Translations under genes and position numbers: made by a program
Origin: an uncultured Clostridia bacterium
GTDB lineage: Bacteria > Bacillota > Clostridia > TANB77 > CAG-508
Direction: 5' to 3'
Assembly: GCA_947581825.1 (NCBI GenBank)
Contig: CANPVP010000001.1
Coordinates: 163,606-227,605, forward strand
Length of the DNA stretch: 64,000 nucleotides
Notes under the pieces: generated by a model
Databases searched by the model: none
What the model was told of the DNA's origin: nothing
Seen by the model: the letters and a program-made list of their open reading frames with translations, nothing else
Shown here: positions 51,963-60,792 of the stretch, in pieces
How positions within the stretch are numbered: position 1 is the first letter of the stretch
Layout of the letters: each line of letters starts with the position of its first letter

Positions 51963-53360
51963 ATGATAAAAATCAAGTATATAAAATTTTACGACCATCC
52001 AATATTTAAAAACCAGCAATTTGATTTTACATATAGTGATGGGAAAAGTGCTAATAATATAATTTTTGCTGGTGAAAATGGAGTAGGAAAAACAAAAATG
52101 TTAGAAGAATTGAAATATATATGTTCAAATGAATATTATTGTTCAATAACGATTTATGATAGAAAAAAATTTGAAGTATTAATAGATGTTACAGATGAAG
52201 AGTATTATGTTTACGGTCAAGAAGAAAAAAAGATAAATGAAGCTAAATTAATATTTTCAGTTGATCCATACGGCGGTGAAAGTAGAGCTGTTAGGTTTAT
52301 TTATGATGGGAATGAAGAGATAATGGCTGAAAAAAAGGGAACTAATGTTGAAGTATTAACTTTATTGATGAAGTGTATGTATTCTGGAGTTGATATTAAT
52401 TATAAGCCACAAACAGATGTTAATGGAGTAACTAATAAAACATTAGATAATGATTTTTATGAAAATACAATGGATATAGCACAGGAAACTATACAGTTAT
52501 TAGTCGATATTGCTGCACAGGACAATGCTGATTTAGACAGTTGGGTTAATGAAAACGAATGTAAAGTACTGCCAAAAGAAATGTATAGAGTGAGATTAAG
52601 AAGATTTACAAATGCTTTTAATAGTATGTTTGGTGATAATTTAAAATACAAAAGGATAGATAAAAACACAAATCCTATATTTGAAAAAGCAGGTAGAGAG
52701 GTAAGTATAACAAATTTAAGTTCTGGTGAAAAACAAATTGTTTTTAGAGGAGTTAATTTATTAAGAAATAAAAACAGTTTATCAGGTATGCCGGTACTAA
52801 TTGATGAACCTGAGTTAAGTATGCATCCAAAATGGGAAGAAAAAATATTTAATTATTATAATAATTTATTTGTGGCTAACGATATACAAACATCTCAATT
52901 ATTTATGGCAACTCATTCTGAACATATTTTAGAAAATGTATTAAAAAGAGAAGATAGCATAGTGATAAGGATAAATAATGATTCATATCAAAAGTTTTAT
53001 AAAGGTTCAAATGGAGAAATATTACCTACTATTTCAATTTCGGAAATAAAGTATTCTATATTTGATATGTATACAGTAGATTTTCACATTATGCTGTATG
53101 GATATATCCAGCAGAATATAATACAAGAACAAATAGGGCACAGTCCGAATATTTCGGAAACAGATAAATTTTTAGAAGAAAAAGCAGTTACACTAAAAAA
53201 GTATGAATGGAATATAGATTATGAAACGTTGCAGACTTATATTAGAAATTGTATAGATCATCCAGATAATATACATTCATATACTGAACAAGAACTTAAA
53301 GTATCAATTAATGAAATGATAGAGATAATTACAAATAATATAGCTACAGTAGCAACATAA
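51963..53360 (+). CDS. AAA/ABC-type ATPase with a C-terminal HEPN-like RNase motif
   Basis: A 465-residue protein of the OLD/AAA_21 type. Walker A is GENGVGKT (37-44), the ABC signature is LSSGEKQ (about 250), Walker B is LIDEPELSMHP (about 279-289) with the switch His in FMATHSEHIL. The last 80 residues contain TYIRNCIDHPDN (R428, H433), the R-x4-H motif of HEPN ribonucleases in the context typical of ATPase-HEPN toxins, followed by TEQELKVSINEMIEI. Such proteins cleave RNA after sensing phage or DNA damage in anti-phage systems. AGAAAGGAG sets the start. It leads a three-gene operon. Confidence 0.8.
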   Translation: MIKIKYIKFYDHPIFKNQQFDFTYSDGKSANNIIFAGENGVGKTKMLEELKYICSNEYYCSITIYDRKKFEVLIDVTDEEYYVYGQEEKKINEAKLIFSVDPYGGESRAVRFIYDGNEEIMAEKKGTNVEVLTLLMKCMYSGVDINYKPQTDVNGVTNKTLDNDFYENTMDIAQETIQLLVDIAAQDNADLDSWVNENECKVLPKEMYRVRLRRFTNAFNSMFGDNLKYKRIDKNTNPIFEKAGREVSITNLSSGEKQIVFRGVNLLRNKNSLSGMPVLIDEPELSMHPKWEEKIFNYYNNLFVANDIQTSQLFMATHSEHILENVLKREDSIVIRINNDSYQKFYKGSNGEILPTISISEIKYSIFDMYTVDFHIMLYGYIQQNIIQEQIGHSPNISETDKFLEEKAVTLKKYEWNIDYETLQTYIRNCIDHPDNIHSYTEQELKVSINEMIEIITNNIATVAT

Positions 53361-53376
53361 AGATATACAAAGTAGG

Positions 53377-55026
53377 GTGTTGAAAATATTAAATTATTTT
53401 ATCATTTTAATGAGGAGAGTGAAATGTATTTTGAAATGTAAAGATTCTGGAATAACTAATATAAATGATGGATGCATAGATTATTACTATTCATTACAGA
53501 TAAAGACAAAACTTAATTTTGATAATTTGTGTAAATGCATAAAAAATAAAATAAACAGTACACTAGAGGAATATAATAGTGAAATTACAGCTATATTAAA
53601 AAATGATATAAAGCATAATTTTTCAAAGAAGGATTTAAAAAAAATTAATGTAAATATTAATAATAAGGACAAATTAAAAAATAGTAAGAAGTTTAATTTA
53701 AATTCCCAAACACAAAAAGTATTAAAAATAGAATTAGAAGAAACAGATAAAGAATTGAAAATTTATCCAATTTCTGAATTTACTGATAAAATGGAAAAAA
53801 TGAATGAAAAAGCAGTAAAAAACTATTATTTTTATAAAAAAATTTATGGAGAAAGTTTTATATATAACGTTGGAAGATTTGTTTTACCAACCTATAAAGT
53901 ACAATTAATGAATAATATTGAAGTTTTTATCGAACCAGTATTATTTGTATTCAAAAATGAAATGATGATTTTAAGAATTTCAATTCCAATTCAAAAAGTA
54001 AAAATTATACCATTATTTGAAAATAACATTGATAAATATATAAGTAATTTTATAGATGTGTATGATATTGGAAAGGGTACAAAAGTCAATAATATTGAGG
54101 AATTAAGTGAAATATATTGCAAATATATTTATAGTAGTAGTAAAAAAATAAAATTTATACAAAAATTAAGTAAATGTTTAGAAAACATAATATTAGCTAA
54201 TTTTGATGGTATGCCATCTAATGTCAAAGAAATATCAGAAGATATAGAGGAAGCATTGTATAGAGTTATTGTTGCGCCAATTCAAAGAATAGACAATATT
54301 TCATTTAAAGATGTAGCAAAAGAATATATGAAAAATAATTCTACAAATTATAATGGGATCAAATATATAACTAGTAGTATGGGAAAGTGTTTAAGTATAA
54401 TTGATACAAATACAATTCGTTATATTAAGAAAAATGTATGCTGTAAAGATAAAAATGAAGAAATATACGAGCAGGCTATTGATACAATAAGAATGAATGT
54501 AGAATTTGCACTACTTATTATTGCATTAAAAAATATGAATAATATTATTTCACATTTACGAAAAAAAATTGATAATATGAATTTTTATGAAATACAAAAA
54601 GAGTATAACTATAATTCATTATTTATTTTACAATTGCAAGAATCCTGTTTTGGAAGTGTTAGAGAACAAATATCATGGTTTGAAAATAATATGAAATATT
54701 TTTTGGATTCAAATAATGTAAAGGAAAAAAATAATGCAATTAATTCTATTATTGAAAATGAAATAAATACAAGAAATGATAAGTTCCAAAATTTTTTATC
54801 AGTAGGAAGTTTTTTTATAACAATAATATTTGGGTTGCAAGCTATATATGAAGCATTAACAATTATAAGAAAATCAAATATTTTTATAAATAGAGATATA
54901 CCTATAGTTACAATTGAGAATTGTAGCATTGGAGTATGGATAATTCTAACATGCATCTTATTCTGGGCAGTTTTTTTTCAAAAGAGAAAGTTTAGAAGAA
55001 AAATTAATATAAAAAACAGACAATAA
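53377..55026 (+). CDS. Unknown protein with a two-helix C-terminal membrane region
   Basis: A 549-residue protein, mostly Lys/Asn/Ile-rich helices and strands. Near the C-terminus there is a long helix (LQESCFGSVREQISWFENNM ... NTRNDKFQNFL) leading into two membrane segments (FFITIIFGLQAIYEALTII and IGVWIILTCILFWAVFF). This helix-plus-two-segments end resembles CorA-like pore effectors, but no GxN motif is present. The start is uncertain (GTG at 53377 after AGTAGG, or ATG at 53410). It lies 16 bases after the ATPase gene, so the two probably act together. Confidence 0.6.
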   Translation: MLKILNYFIILMRRVKCILKCKDSGITNINDGCIDYYYSLQIKTKLNFDNLCKCIKNKINSTLEEYNSEITAILKNDIKHNFSKKDLKKINVNINNKDKLKNSKKFNLNSQTQKVLKIELEETDKELKIYPISEFTDKMEKMNEKAVKNYYFYKKIYGESFIYNVGRFVLPTYKVQLMNNIEVFIEPVLFVFKNEMMILRISIPIQKVKIIPLFENNIDKYISNFIDVYDIGKGTKVNNIEELSEIYCKYIYSSSKKIKFIQKLSKCLENIILANFDGMPSNVKEISEDIEEALYRVIVAPIQRIDNISFKDVAKEYMKNNSTNYNGIKYITSSMGKCLSIIDTNTIRYIKKNVCCKDKNEEIYEQAIDTIRMNVEFALLIIALKNMNNIISHLRKKIDNMNFYEIQKEYNYNSLFILQLQESCFGSVREQISWFENNMKYFLDSNNVKEKNNAINSIIENEINTRNDKFQNFLSVGSFFITIIFGLQAIYEALTIIRKSNIFINRDIPIVTIENCSIGVWIILTCILFWAVFFQKRKFRRKINIKNRQ

Positions 55027-55066
55027 TGAGTAAAAGATTTCAAGAAAGGGGAAAAACGGATAGATA

Positions 55067-55774
55067 ATGAAGAAAAATAGTAATTATTTATATAAATATA
55101 AAAAGATTAAAAGTGCATTGGATTTAGCGAGAATTCTAGATATTATTAATAATAAGAGAATATATTTGCCAAGATACGAAGAATTAAATGATCCATATGA
55201 ATCCTTTATGAATGTAATATATACATATACTGCAGGAGATAGTTTGTTATATGAGGCTGGAGAAAGAAGAGCTTATATCAATAATATGTTTAATAGATAT
55301 GGAATTTTATCATTAACGTCCGATTGCAGAAATCCAGTAATGTGGACTATGTATACAGATTATTATGAAGGAATTTGCATTGGATTTAAAGATCTTGATG
55401 ATGCTAAAAAGATAGAATATAGAAAATTGAAGGATGAACGAAGAGAAATAATGGAACAAGATTTAGAAAAAAGCGAACAACCGTTAATAGATACTCTATT
55501 GGTGAAATACGATATATGGAGATATGAAGATGAATATAGAATTATATCTAAAGGTGAATATTTAAATGTAGAAAATAACATAAAATTTATTATATTAGGA
55601 CAGAAATTAAATAAGGAAATTAAAGAATTATTATATGATGAATGCAGAAGAAATGGTATATTTGTATACGAAACATACATCAGTTATAGCTACAACAAAA
55701 TAATAATAAAAAAATATGGATATGAGATTCAATATGATGGTTCTAAAGTAGAAGACGATTTAAAAGATTTTTAA
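55067..55774 (+). CDS. DUF2971 domain protein
   Basis: A 235-residue DUF2971 protein. The family features are visible: LYKYKKIKSALDLARILDI, KRIYLPRYEELNDPYES, GILSLTSDCRNPVMWTMYTD followed by YYEGICIGF, and WRYEDEYRIISKGEYL. DUF2971 proteins are often found in phage-defence neighbourhoods and have been suggested to resemble ADP-ribosyltransferases; no activity is proven. It begins 40 bases after the membrane protein with GAAAGGGG as ribosome site and closes the ATPase-HEPN operon. Confidence 0.8.
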   Translation: MKKNSNYLYKYKKIKSALDLARILDIINNKRIYLPRYEELNDPYESFMNVIYTYTAGDSLLYEAGERRAYINNMFNRYGILSLTSDCRNPVMWTMYTDYYEGICIGFKDLDDAKKIEYRKLKDERREIMEQDLEKSEQPLIDTLLVKYDIWRYEDEYRIISKGEYLNVENNIKFIILGQKLNKEIKELLYDECRRNGIFVYETYISYSYNKIIIKKYGYEIQYDGSKVEDDLKDF

Positions 55775-55944
55775 ATTATGCAAAAAAAGAATATTAGATG
55801 AAATATAAAGAAAATTGAAATATATTACTGTATTAAGAGAATATAGCATTAAAGTCTTCAATAAAATAAACCCACACAAAATTATTTATAAGTGTGAGAG
55901 ATTATGTATAAATAAGATTCCTACTCTCGCCTCCCACCCCCAAC

Positions 55945-55973
55945 TTGACTAACCCTTTACATAATGATATAAT
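55945..55973 (+). promoter_or_regulatory. Sigma-A promoter of the acidic protein gene
   Basis: TTGACT, 17-base spacer, TATAAT. The stretch CTTGACTAACCCTTTACAT resembles the promoter at 57012 (CTTGACTAAACGTTTACAT). Confidence 0.7.
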
Positions 55974-56044
55974 AAAACTCTACTTTTCCAAGGAAAGTAG
56001 GTACGAATATAAACCCTTTGACCCCATGAAAGGAGATATGCTTT

Positions 56045-56386
56045 ATGGGAAAATATGTTTACAAGTATGAAGAGCTCGACCTTGATGATATCCCTAGAAA
56101 AGGGTATGTCATTATTGACAAAATAATGGTTCTCATCGAGGACAACGAGGTTATTGACAGTTGGGAACTCGAAGGGGATTCCATCAATGAATTGATTCAT
56201 GATGCAAGAGAACAGTCAGGAATGGGTGGAGCTGCCAAAATCTGGGTTGATACCGATAATCTGCTCGATGCAGATGAGGTTCTAGATAGAGGCAGACTCA
56301 TACACAATTTTGACGAGTTCGATGACATGGATGATGAAGAGATTGAAGGATGGACAGACTTGGCAGAACATCTTATGGGCTGCTAA
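56045..56386 (+). CDS. Small acidic protein, GC-rich and probably acquired
   Basis: A 113-residue very acidic protein beginning MGKYVYKYEELDLDDIPRKG, then YVIIDKIMVLIEDNEVIDSW and ELEGDSINELIHDAREQSGM; the C-terminal 35 residues are Asp/Glu-rich (DEFDDMDDEEIEGWTDL). Codon use (GAC, CTC, ATC, GGC) is richer in G+C than its neighbours, like the purM in the element, so it has probably been transferred. It has its own promoter, GAAAGGAG ribosome site and terminator. No family recognised. Confidence 0.65.
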   Translation: MGKYVYKYEELDLDDIPRKGYVIIDKIMVLIEDNEVIDSWELEGDSINELIHDAREQSGMGGAAKIWVDTDNLLDADEVLDRGRLIHNFDEFDDMDDEEIEGWTDLAEHLMGC

Positions 56387-56393
56387 GGAAAAC

Positions 56394-56420
56394 GGGGGAG
56401 ATGCGTATGCGTCTCCTCTT
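56394..56420. terminator. Terminator after the acidic protein gene
   Basis: GGGGAGATGCG / GCGTCTCCTC hairpin with a TAT loop and a T-containing tail. Confidence 0.65.
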
Positions 56421-56491
56421 ATTGCATTTACAAACAGATGATGCTATAATTGGAAAAACTTTTCAATTATTGATTAATGGAGGGAATCAGG

Positions 56492-56998
56492 ATGAGACGA
56501 ATTGAAGATATGATAACTGATAAAATATGTGATTTAGCTAATTTAATTCTACAAAAGAAAGTACATCCAGATATAAAATTATCGCAAGTAACACAGTTAA
56601 CAGAAGATGAAATAGTTAAATTAAAAGAAGAAAGTGGTATACAAGGTATAATATTAGATGTGGATGAAACGCTTAGAAAAAATATGCAAATGATTCCAAA
56701 ATGTAATCAAGAATGGATTGATATAGTTAAGAAGCATTTGAAAATTATAGTTGTTTCAAATGGCTCAGATACAAAAGTAGGGCAATTTTTTGAAGAAAGA
56801 AATATTGATTATATAACAATGGCTTTTAAACCTTTAAAGAGTGGATTTAAAAAGGCATGTAAGAAAATGAAAGTAAATCCAGAAAATGTATTAGTAGTCG
56901 GAGATGACTTGTTTGATGATATATATGGTGGAAAAAGAATGAAAATGAAGACTGCTTTAGTGCAAGACGTGGTAGAATGTGAAGAAGAAGAAAAATAG
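56492..56998 (+). CDS. yqeG: YqeG family HAD-IIIA phosphatase
   Basis: A 168-residue HAD-type phosphatase. Motif I is GIILDVDETLRKN (nucleophile Asp), motif II is IIVVSNGSD, and motif IV is VLVVGDDLFDDIYGGKRM. The lysine region FKPLKSGFKKACKK lies between. The family acts on phosphate esters and one member is reported to dephosphorylate phosphatidylglycerol phosphate in plant and cyanobacterial relatives; the substrate here is unknown. An in-frame ATG 15 bases earlier overlaps the GGAGGG ribosome site, so 56492 is the start. Confidence 0.85.
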   Translation: MRRIEDMITDKICDLANLILQKKVHPDIKLSQVTQLTEDEIVKLKEESGIQGIILDVDETLRKNMQMIPKCNQEWIDIVKKHLKIIVVSNGSDTKVGQFFEERNIDYITMAFKPLKSGFKKACKKMKVNPENVLVVGDDLFDDIYGGKRMKMKTALVQDVVECEEEEK

Positions 56999-57011
56999 AT
57001 TCTAAATAAAC

Positions 57012-57039
57012 TTGACTAAACGTTTACATGTGTTAGAAT
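57012..57039 (+). promoter_or_regulatory. Sigma-A promoter of the ArsC/Spx-like gene
   Basis: TTGACT, 16-base spacer, TAGAAT, 28 bases before the ATG. It shares CTTGACTAA and TTTACAT with the promoter at 55945. Confidence 0.55.
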
Positions 57040-57066
57040 TATAAAAAAATAATGGAGGGAAAAACA

Positions 57067-57420
57067 ATGAAAAATATTTTTATAGAATATCCAAAATGTT
57101 CTACTTGTAAAAAAGCTAAAGCATGGTTGGAAGAAAAGAATATAAATTTTGAAGATAGGAATATTGTTGAAGATACACCAACTTTACAGGAGCTTACTGA
57201 ATGGATAGAGAAGAGTGGGCTAGATTTAAAGAAATGGTTTAATACGAGCGGTTTGAAGTATAAAGAACTTAATTTAAAGGATAAATTAGGAAGTATGACT
57301 GATGAAGAGAAGATTAAGTTATTAGCAAGTGATGGAAAGCTTATTAAAAGGCCTTTGCTAATATCAGATAAAGAAGTTTATGTAGGTTTTAAGGAAGAGC
57401 AGTGGAAAGCTTTGATATAA
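57067..57420 (+). CDS. Arsenate reductase / Spx / MgsR family protein
   Basis: A 117-residue thioredoxin-like protein of the ArsC-Spx family. The redox motif is YPKCSTCKKAKAW, with CSTC as C-x-x-C like Spx and MgsR, followed by EEKNINFEDRNIVEDTPTLQ. The C-terminal motif LIKRPLLISDKEVYVGFKEE is typical of the family. Members act either as thiol-disulfide stress regulators that bind RNA polymerase (Spx) or as glutaredoxin-linked arsenate reductases; sequence alone does not decide. The ATG at 57067 is chosen because GGAGGGAAA lies before it. Confidence 0.82.
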   Translation: MKNIFIEYPKCSTCKKAKAWLEEKNINFEDRNIVEDTPTLQELTEWIEKSGLDLKKWFNTSGLKYKELNLKDKLGSMTDEEKIKLLASDGKLIKRPLLISDKEVYVGFKEEQWKALI

Positions 57421-57463
57421 AATAAAGAAGTATTAATAGATTAATATGAAAGTTGGTGCGTAA

Positions 57464-58045
57464 ATGAAAGTTATATTAGCATCTGCTTCGCCAAGAAGAA
57501 AAGAGTTATTGAGTTTAATTGTTCCTGAGTTTGATGTTATAGTTAGTGGAGTTGAGGAGCTTTTAAAGGATGGGGAGAATTTGCAAGAGCAAGTTACAAA
57601 TTTAGCTTATGCAAAGGCTAAAGATGTTTTTGATAAAACTAGTGGAGATAGAATTGTTATTGGTTCTGATACTATTGTTGCTAAAAATGGAAAGATTTAT
57701 GGTAAGCCTGAAAATGAAGAGAATGCAAAACAGATGATTAAAGCTTTGCTTGCAGATGATAGAACTCATGATGTTATTACAGGTCTTTGTGTTATTGTTG
57801 AAAAGAATGGAGAGCGTGAAGTTTATAAAACTTTTGATGAAGTTAAAGTGTTTTTGAAAAGTATGTCAAATGATGAGATTGATAAATGGATAGCAACTGG
57901 ACATGCTATGGATAAGGCGGCTGCATATGGAATTCAGAACGAGTTTTGTGTTTTTGTAGAGAAGATAGACGGAAATTATACTTCTGTAGTAGGCCTTCCA
58001 ACTCATAAATTATATGATATTATAAAAAAATATAATTTGAATTAA
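57464..58045 (+). CDS. maf: Maf-like nucleoside triphosphate pyrophosphatase
   Basis: A 193-residue Maf protein, a house-cleaning pyrophosphatase that removes non-canonical nucleotides such as dTTP/UTP analogues. Motifs in order: MKVILASASPRRKELL, KAKDVFDKT, IVIGSDTIVAKNGKIYGKPE, HDVITGLCV and DKAAAYGIQNEFCVFVEKID then GNYTSVVGLP. All conserved positions are present. It is followed by the P-type ATPase gene 82 bases further. GTTGGTGCG before the ATG is a weak ribosome site. Confidence 0.93.
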   Translation: MKVILASASPRRKELLSLIVPEFDVIVSGVEELLKDGENLQEQVTNLAYAKAKDVFDKTSGDRIVIGSDTIVAKNGKIYGKPENEENAKQMIKALLADDRTHDVITGLCVIVEKNGEREVYKTFDEVKVFLKSMSNDEIDKWIATGHAMDKAAAYGIQNEFCVFVEKIDGNYTSVVGLPTHKLYDIIKKYNLN

Positions 58046-58127
58046 TTAAATATAAAAAAATTTCATAAATTATAGTACTTTTTTGCAATTAGTGGTACAC
58101 TAATTTAGAGAAAGAAGGTATGAAAAA

Positions 58128-60740
58128 ATGGCAAACACAAGAAAAGAAGAAGTCGATGTGAAAAAGATATATGGCCAAGATTGTATGTCTAGCACAGAAG
58201 ACTTTAAGAAAAAGTACAATGTAAAAGATTCAGGAATTACCAATCAAAAAGCACAAGAGAACATTAAAAATTTTGGGTATAATCAAATTAAGCAAGCAAA
58301 GCCAAAAAAGTGGTACAATTATTTTTTATCTAGTTTGCTTAGCCCATTTAACAGTATTTTGTTGGGAATCAGTTTTATTTTGGTTTATACAGATATTATT
58401 TTGCCAGAAAATCCTAGCCCAGCAAATATTATTGTAATTGCAGTTTTGGTATTAGTAAGTACTCTTCTAGAATTTTTTGAAGTATTTCGATCAAATAATG
58501 CTGCTGAAAAATTGAAGGAAATGGTTGAAACAACTAGTGCGGTTATTAGAGATGGAAAGAAAATTCAAATACCATTAAAAGAAGTAACTTTTGGTGATAC
58601 AGTAATTCTTTCTGCAGGAGATATGATTCCAGCTGATTTACGTGTTATAGAAGCTAAAGATTTATATGTTGGACAATCTTCTATTACAGGAGAGTCAGAT
58701 GCTGTAAGAAAAACCGTAAATACTGAATTAGCAAATATTGATGAAATAGAAAGTATAACAGACTTAGATAATATATGTTTCATGGGTACAAATGTTATTA
58801 GTGGTAGTGCAAAAGCAGTAGTTATAAAAACAGGCGATAACACATATTTCGGAAAAGTTGCTCGTACTTTAACTCAAGGAAAGCCTAAAACAAATTTCCA
58901 AAAAGGTATTGAAAGTATAAGTAGATTATTAATTAAATTTATGCTTGTTTTAATACCAATTATTTTCTTATTAAATGCATGGAAACATGATTATATATTA
59001 GCATTCACTTTTGCAGTTGCTATAGCTATAACAATAACACCTTTGCTTTTACCAGTTATTTTAACATCTTGTTTATCAAAAGGTGCAGTGAGAATGTCTA
59101 AGAAGAAGACAATAGTAAAGAAATTAGATTCAATTCAAAATTTTGGAGCTATGAATGTTTTATGTACTGATAAAACAGGAACACTTACAGAAGATAAAAT
59201 AGTGTTGGAAAAGTATCTTGATGTCTATGGAAACGAAAACATTAGAGTTTTAAGACATGCTTTCTTAAATTCATATTTTCAAACAGGTTTAAAAGGAAGC
59301 ATTGATGAAGCGGTTATAAATAGAGCTTTAAAAAATAATTTAAGTAGTTTATTGGATAGATACAAAAAGATTGATGAAATACCATTTGATTTTAGTAGAA
59401 GAAGATTATCTGTTGTAGTTGAAAATGAAAGTGACAGGTATTTAATTACAAAAGGTGCTGTTGAAGAGATCTTAAATATATGTACTACTATTGATTATGA
59501 GCATGAAATAAAACCAATAACTAGAGAGATAAAAGAAAATATTAAAAAGATAGCAGGTCAATTAAATGAAGAGGGATTAAGAGTAGTAGCTGTATGCCAA
59601 AAGAAAGTATCAGAAGAAGATAAGGAGTTTAGCGTACAAGATGAAACTCAAATGTCTTTAGTTGGATTTGTAGGTTTCCTAGATCCACCAAAAGAGAGTG
59701 CTAAATTGGCAGTAGAAAAATTAAATAATGCTGGAATAAGAGTTATTGTTTTAACAGGTGATAATGCAGCTGTTACAAAATGTATATGTAAGAAAGTAAA
59801 TATCAATACACAAAAAATTGTTACAGGAAATGAAATTGATAAGTTAGCAGATAATGGTGTCGTTCGTTTATTAAAGAAATCAAATGTATTTGTTAAATTA
59901 TCTCCAATTCAAAAAGCAAGAATTGTAAGAATTTTAAAGGAATCAGGAAATGTTGTAGGGTACATGGGAGATGGTATAAATGATGCTCCATCACTTACAA
60001 ATTCTGATGTTGGAGTGTCTGTTGATACTGCTGTTGATATTGCAAAAGAAACTGCAGATATCATACTTTTGGAAAAAGATTTAAATGTTTTATTAGATGG
60101 TGTAACAGAGGGAAGACGTACTTTTGGAAACCTTATGAAATATATAAAAATGGCAGTTAGCTTTAACTTTGGAGAGGTTATGTCTGTTATTATGGCAAGT
60201 GTATTGCTTCCATTCTTACCAGAAACACCAATACAATTATTAACAGAAAGTTTGTTATATGATTTTGGACAAATGACTTTACCATTTGATAATGTTGATA
60301 AAGAATATTTGCAGAAACCAAAAAGATTAGAGATTATGGATTTAAAACACTTCATGTTATTTATGGGACCATTAAGTTCAATTTTTGACTTGTTAGTATT
60401 TGCTTCTTTGTGGTTTATATTTGGAATTAGAGAAGCAGCTATTTTCCAAACAGTATGGTTCAGTTATAGTATAGTTTCAAACCTTATAGGAATGCATATT
60501 ATTAGAACAGCTAAAAATCCAATAACACAAAGTCATGCAAGTAGGGTAGTTTTCACATCATCTATTTTATTAAGTATTATAGGAATTTTAGTTCCATATA
60601 CAATTTTAGGAAAAGCAATAGGACTTGTTCCTGTAACATTAAAATATTTGAATGTAATACTTGGAGTAACAGGATTATATTGTGTAGTTGCATTATTTGC
60701 AAAGAGAATCTATATTAAAAAATATGGAACATGGATATAA
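58128..60740 (+). CDS. mgtA: Magnesium-translocating P-type ATPase
   Basis: An 870-residue P3B-type ATPase, which imports Mg2+ into the cell at low external magnesium. The phosphorylation motif CTDKTGTLTED has Asp348. VGQSSITGESDAV, TGDNAAVTKCI and MGDGINDAPSL complete the P-type set. About ten membrane helices are visible, and the C-terminal WFSYSIVSNLIGMHIIRTAK matches MgtA-type pumps. AGAAAGGTATG precedes the ATG. The 82 bases upstream are too short for an M-box riboswitch and none is recognisable, so regulation by Mg2+ is not evident here. Confidence 0.92.
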   Translation: MANTRKEEVDVKKIYGQDCMSSTEDFKKKYNVKDSGITNQKAQENIKNFGYNQIKQAKPKKWYNYFLSSLLSPFNSILLGISFILVYTDIILPENPSPANIIVIAVLVLVSTLLEFFEVFRSNNAAEKLKEMVETTSAVIRDGKKIQIPLKEVTFGDTVILSAGDMIPADLRVIEAKDLYVGQSSITGESDAVRKTVNTELANIDEIESITDLDNICFMGTNVISGSAKAVVIKTGDNTYFGKVARTLTQGKPKTNFQKGIESISRLLIKFMLVLIPIIFLLNAWKHDYILAFTFAVAIAITITPLLLPVILTSCLSKGAVRMSKKKTIVKKLDSIQNFGAMNVLCTDKTGTLTEDKIVLEKYLDVYGNENIRVLRHAFLNSYFQTGLKGSIDEAVINRALKNNLSSLLDRYKKIDEIPFDFSRRRLSVVVENESDRYLITKGAVEEILNICTTIDYEHEIKPITREIKENIKKIAGQLNEEGLRVVAVCQKKVSEEDKEFSVQDETQMSLVGFVGFLDPPKESAKLAVEKLNNAGIRVIVLTGDNAAVTKCICKKVNINTQKIVTGNEIDKLADNGVVRLLKKSNVFVKLSPIQKARIVRILKESGNVVGYMGDGINDAPSLTNSDVGVSVDTAVDIAKETADIILLEKDLNVLLDGVTEGRRTFGNLMKYIKMAVSFNFGEVMSVIMASVLLPFLPETPIQLLTESLLYDFGQMTLPFDNVDKEYLQKPKRLEIMDLKHFMLFMGPLSSIFDLLVFASLWFIFGIREAAIFQTVWFSYSIVSNLIGMHIIRTAKNPITQSHASRVVFTSSILLSIIGILVPYTILGKAIGLVPVTLKYLNVILGVTGLYCVVALFAKRIYIKKYGTWI

Positions 60741-60748
60741 AAATAGAT

Positions 60749-60791
60749 ATAAAAAAAGCATTTTGAAAGTATTTTCAAAATGCTTTTTTAG
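60749..60791. terminator. Bidirectional terminator between mgtA and the DnaJ-like gene
   Basis: AAAAAAGCATTTTGAAA / TTTTCAAAATGCTTTTTT stem, about 17 bp, with T runs on both strands. Confidence 0.85.
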
Positions 60792-60792
60792 T

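Noticed and set aside
58046-58127. M-box magnesium riboswitch upstream of mgtA
   Set aside because: Only 82 bases separate maf and mgtA; the M-box is about twice as long and no conserved parts are seen.
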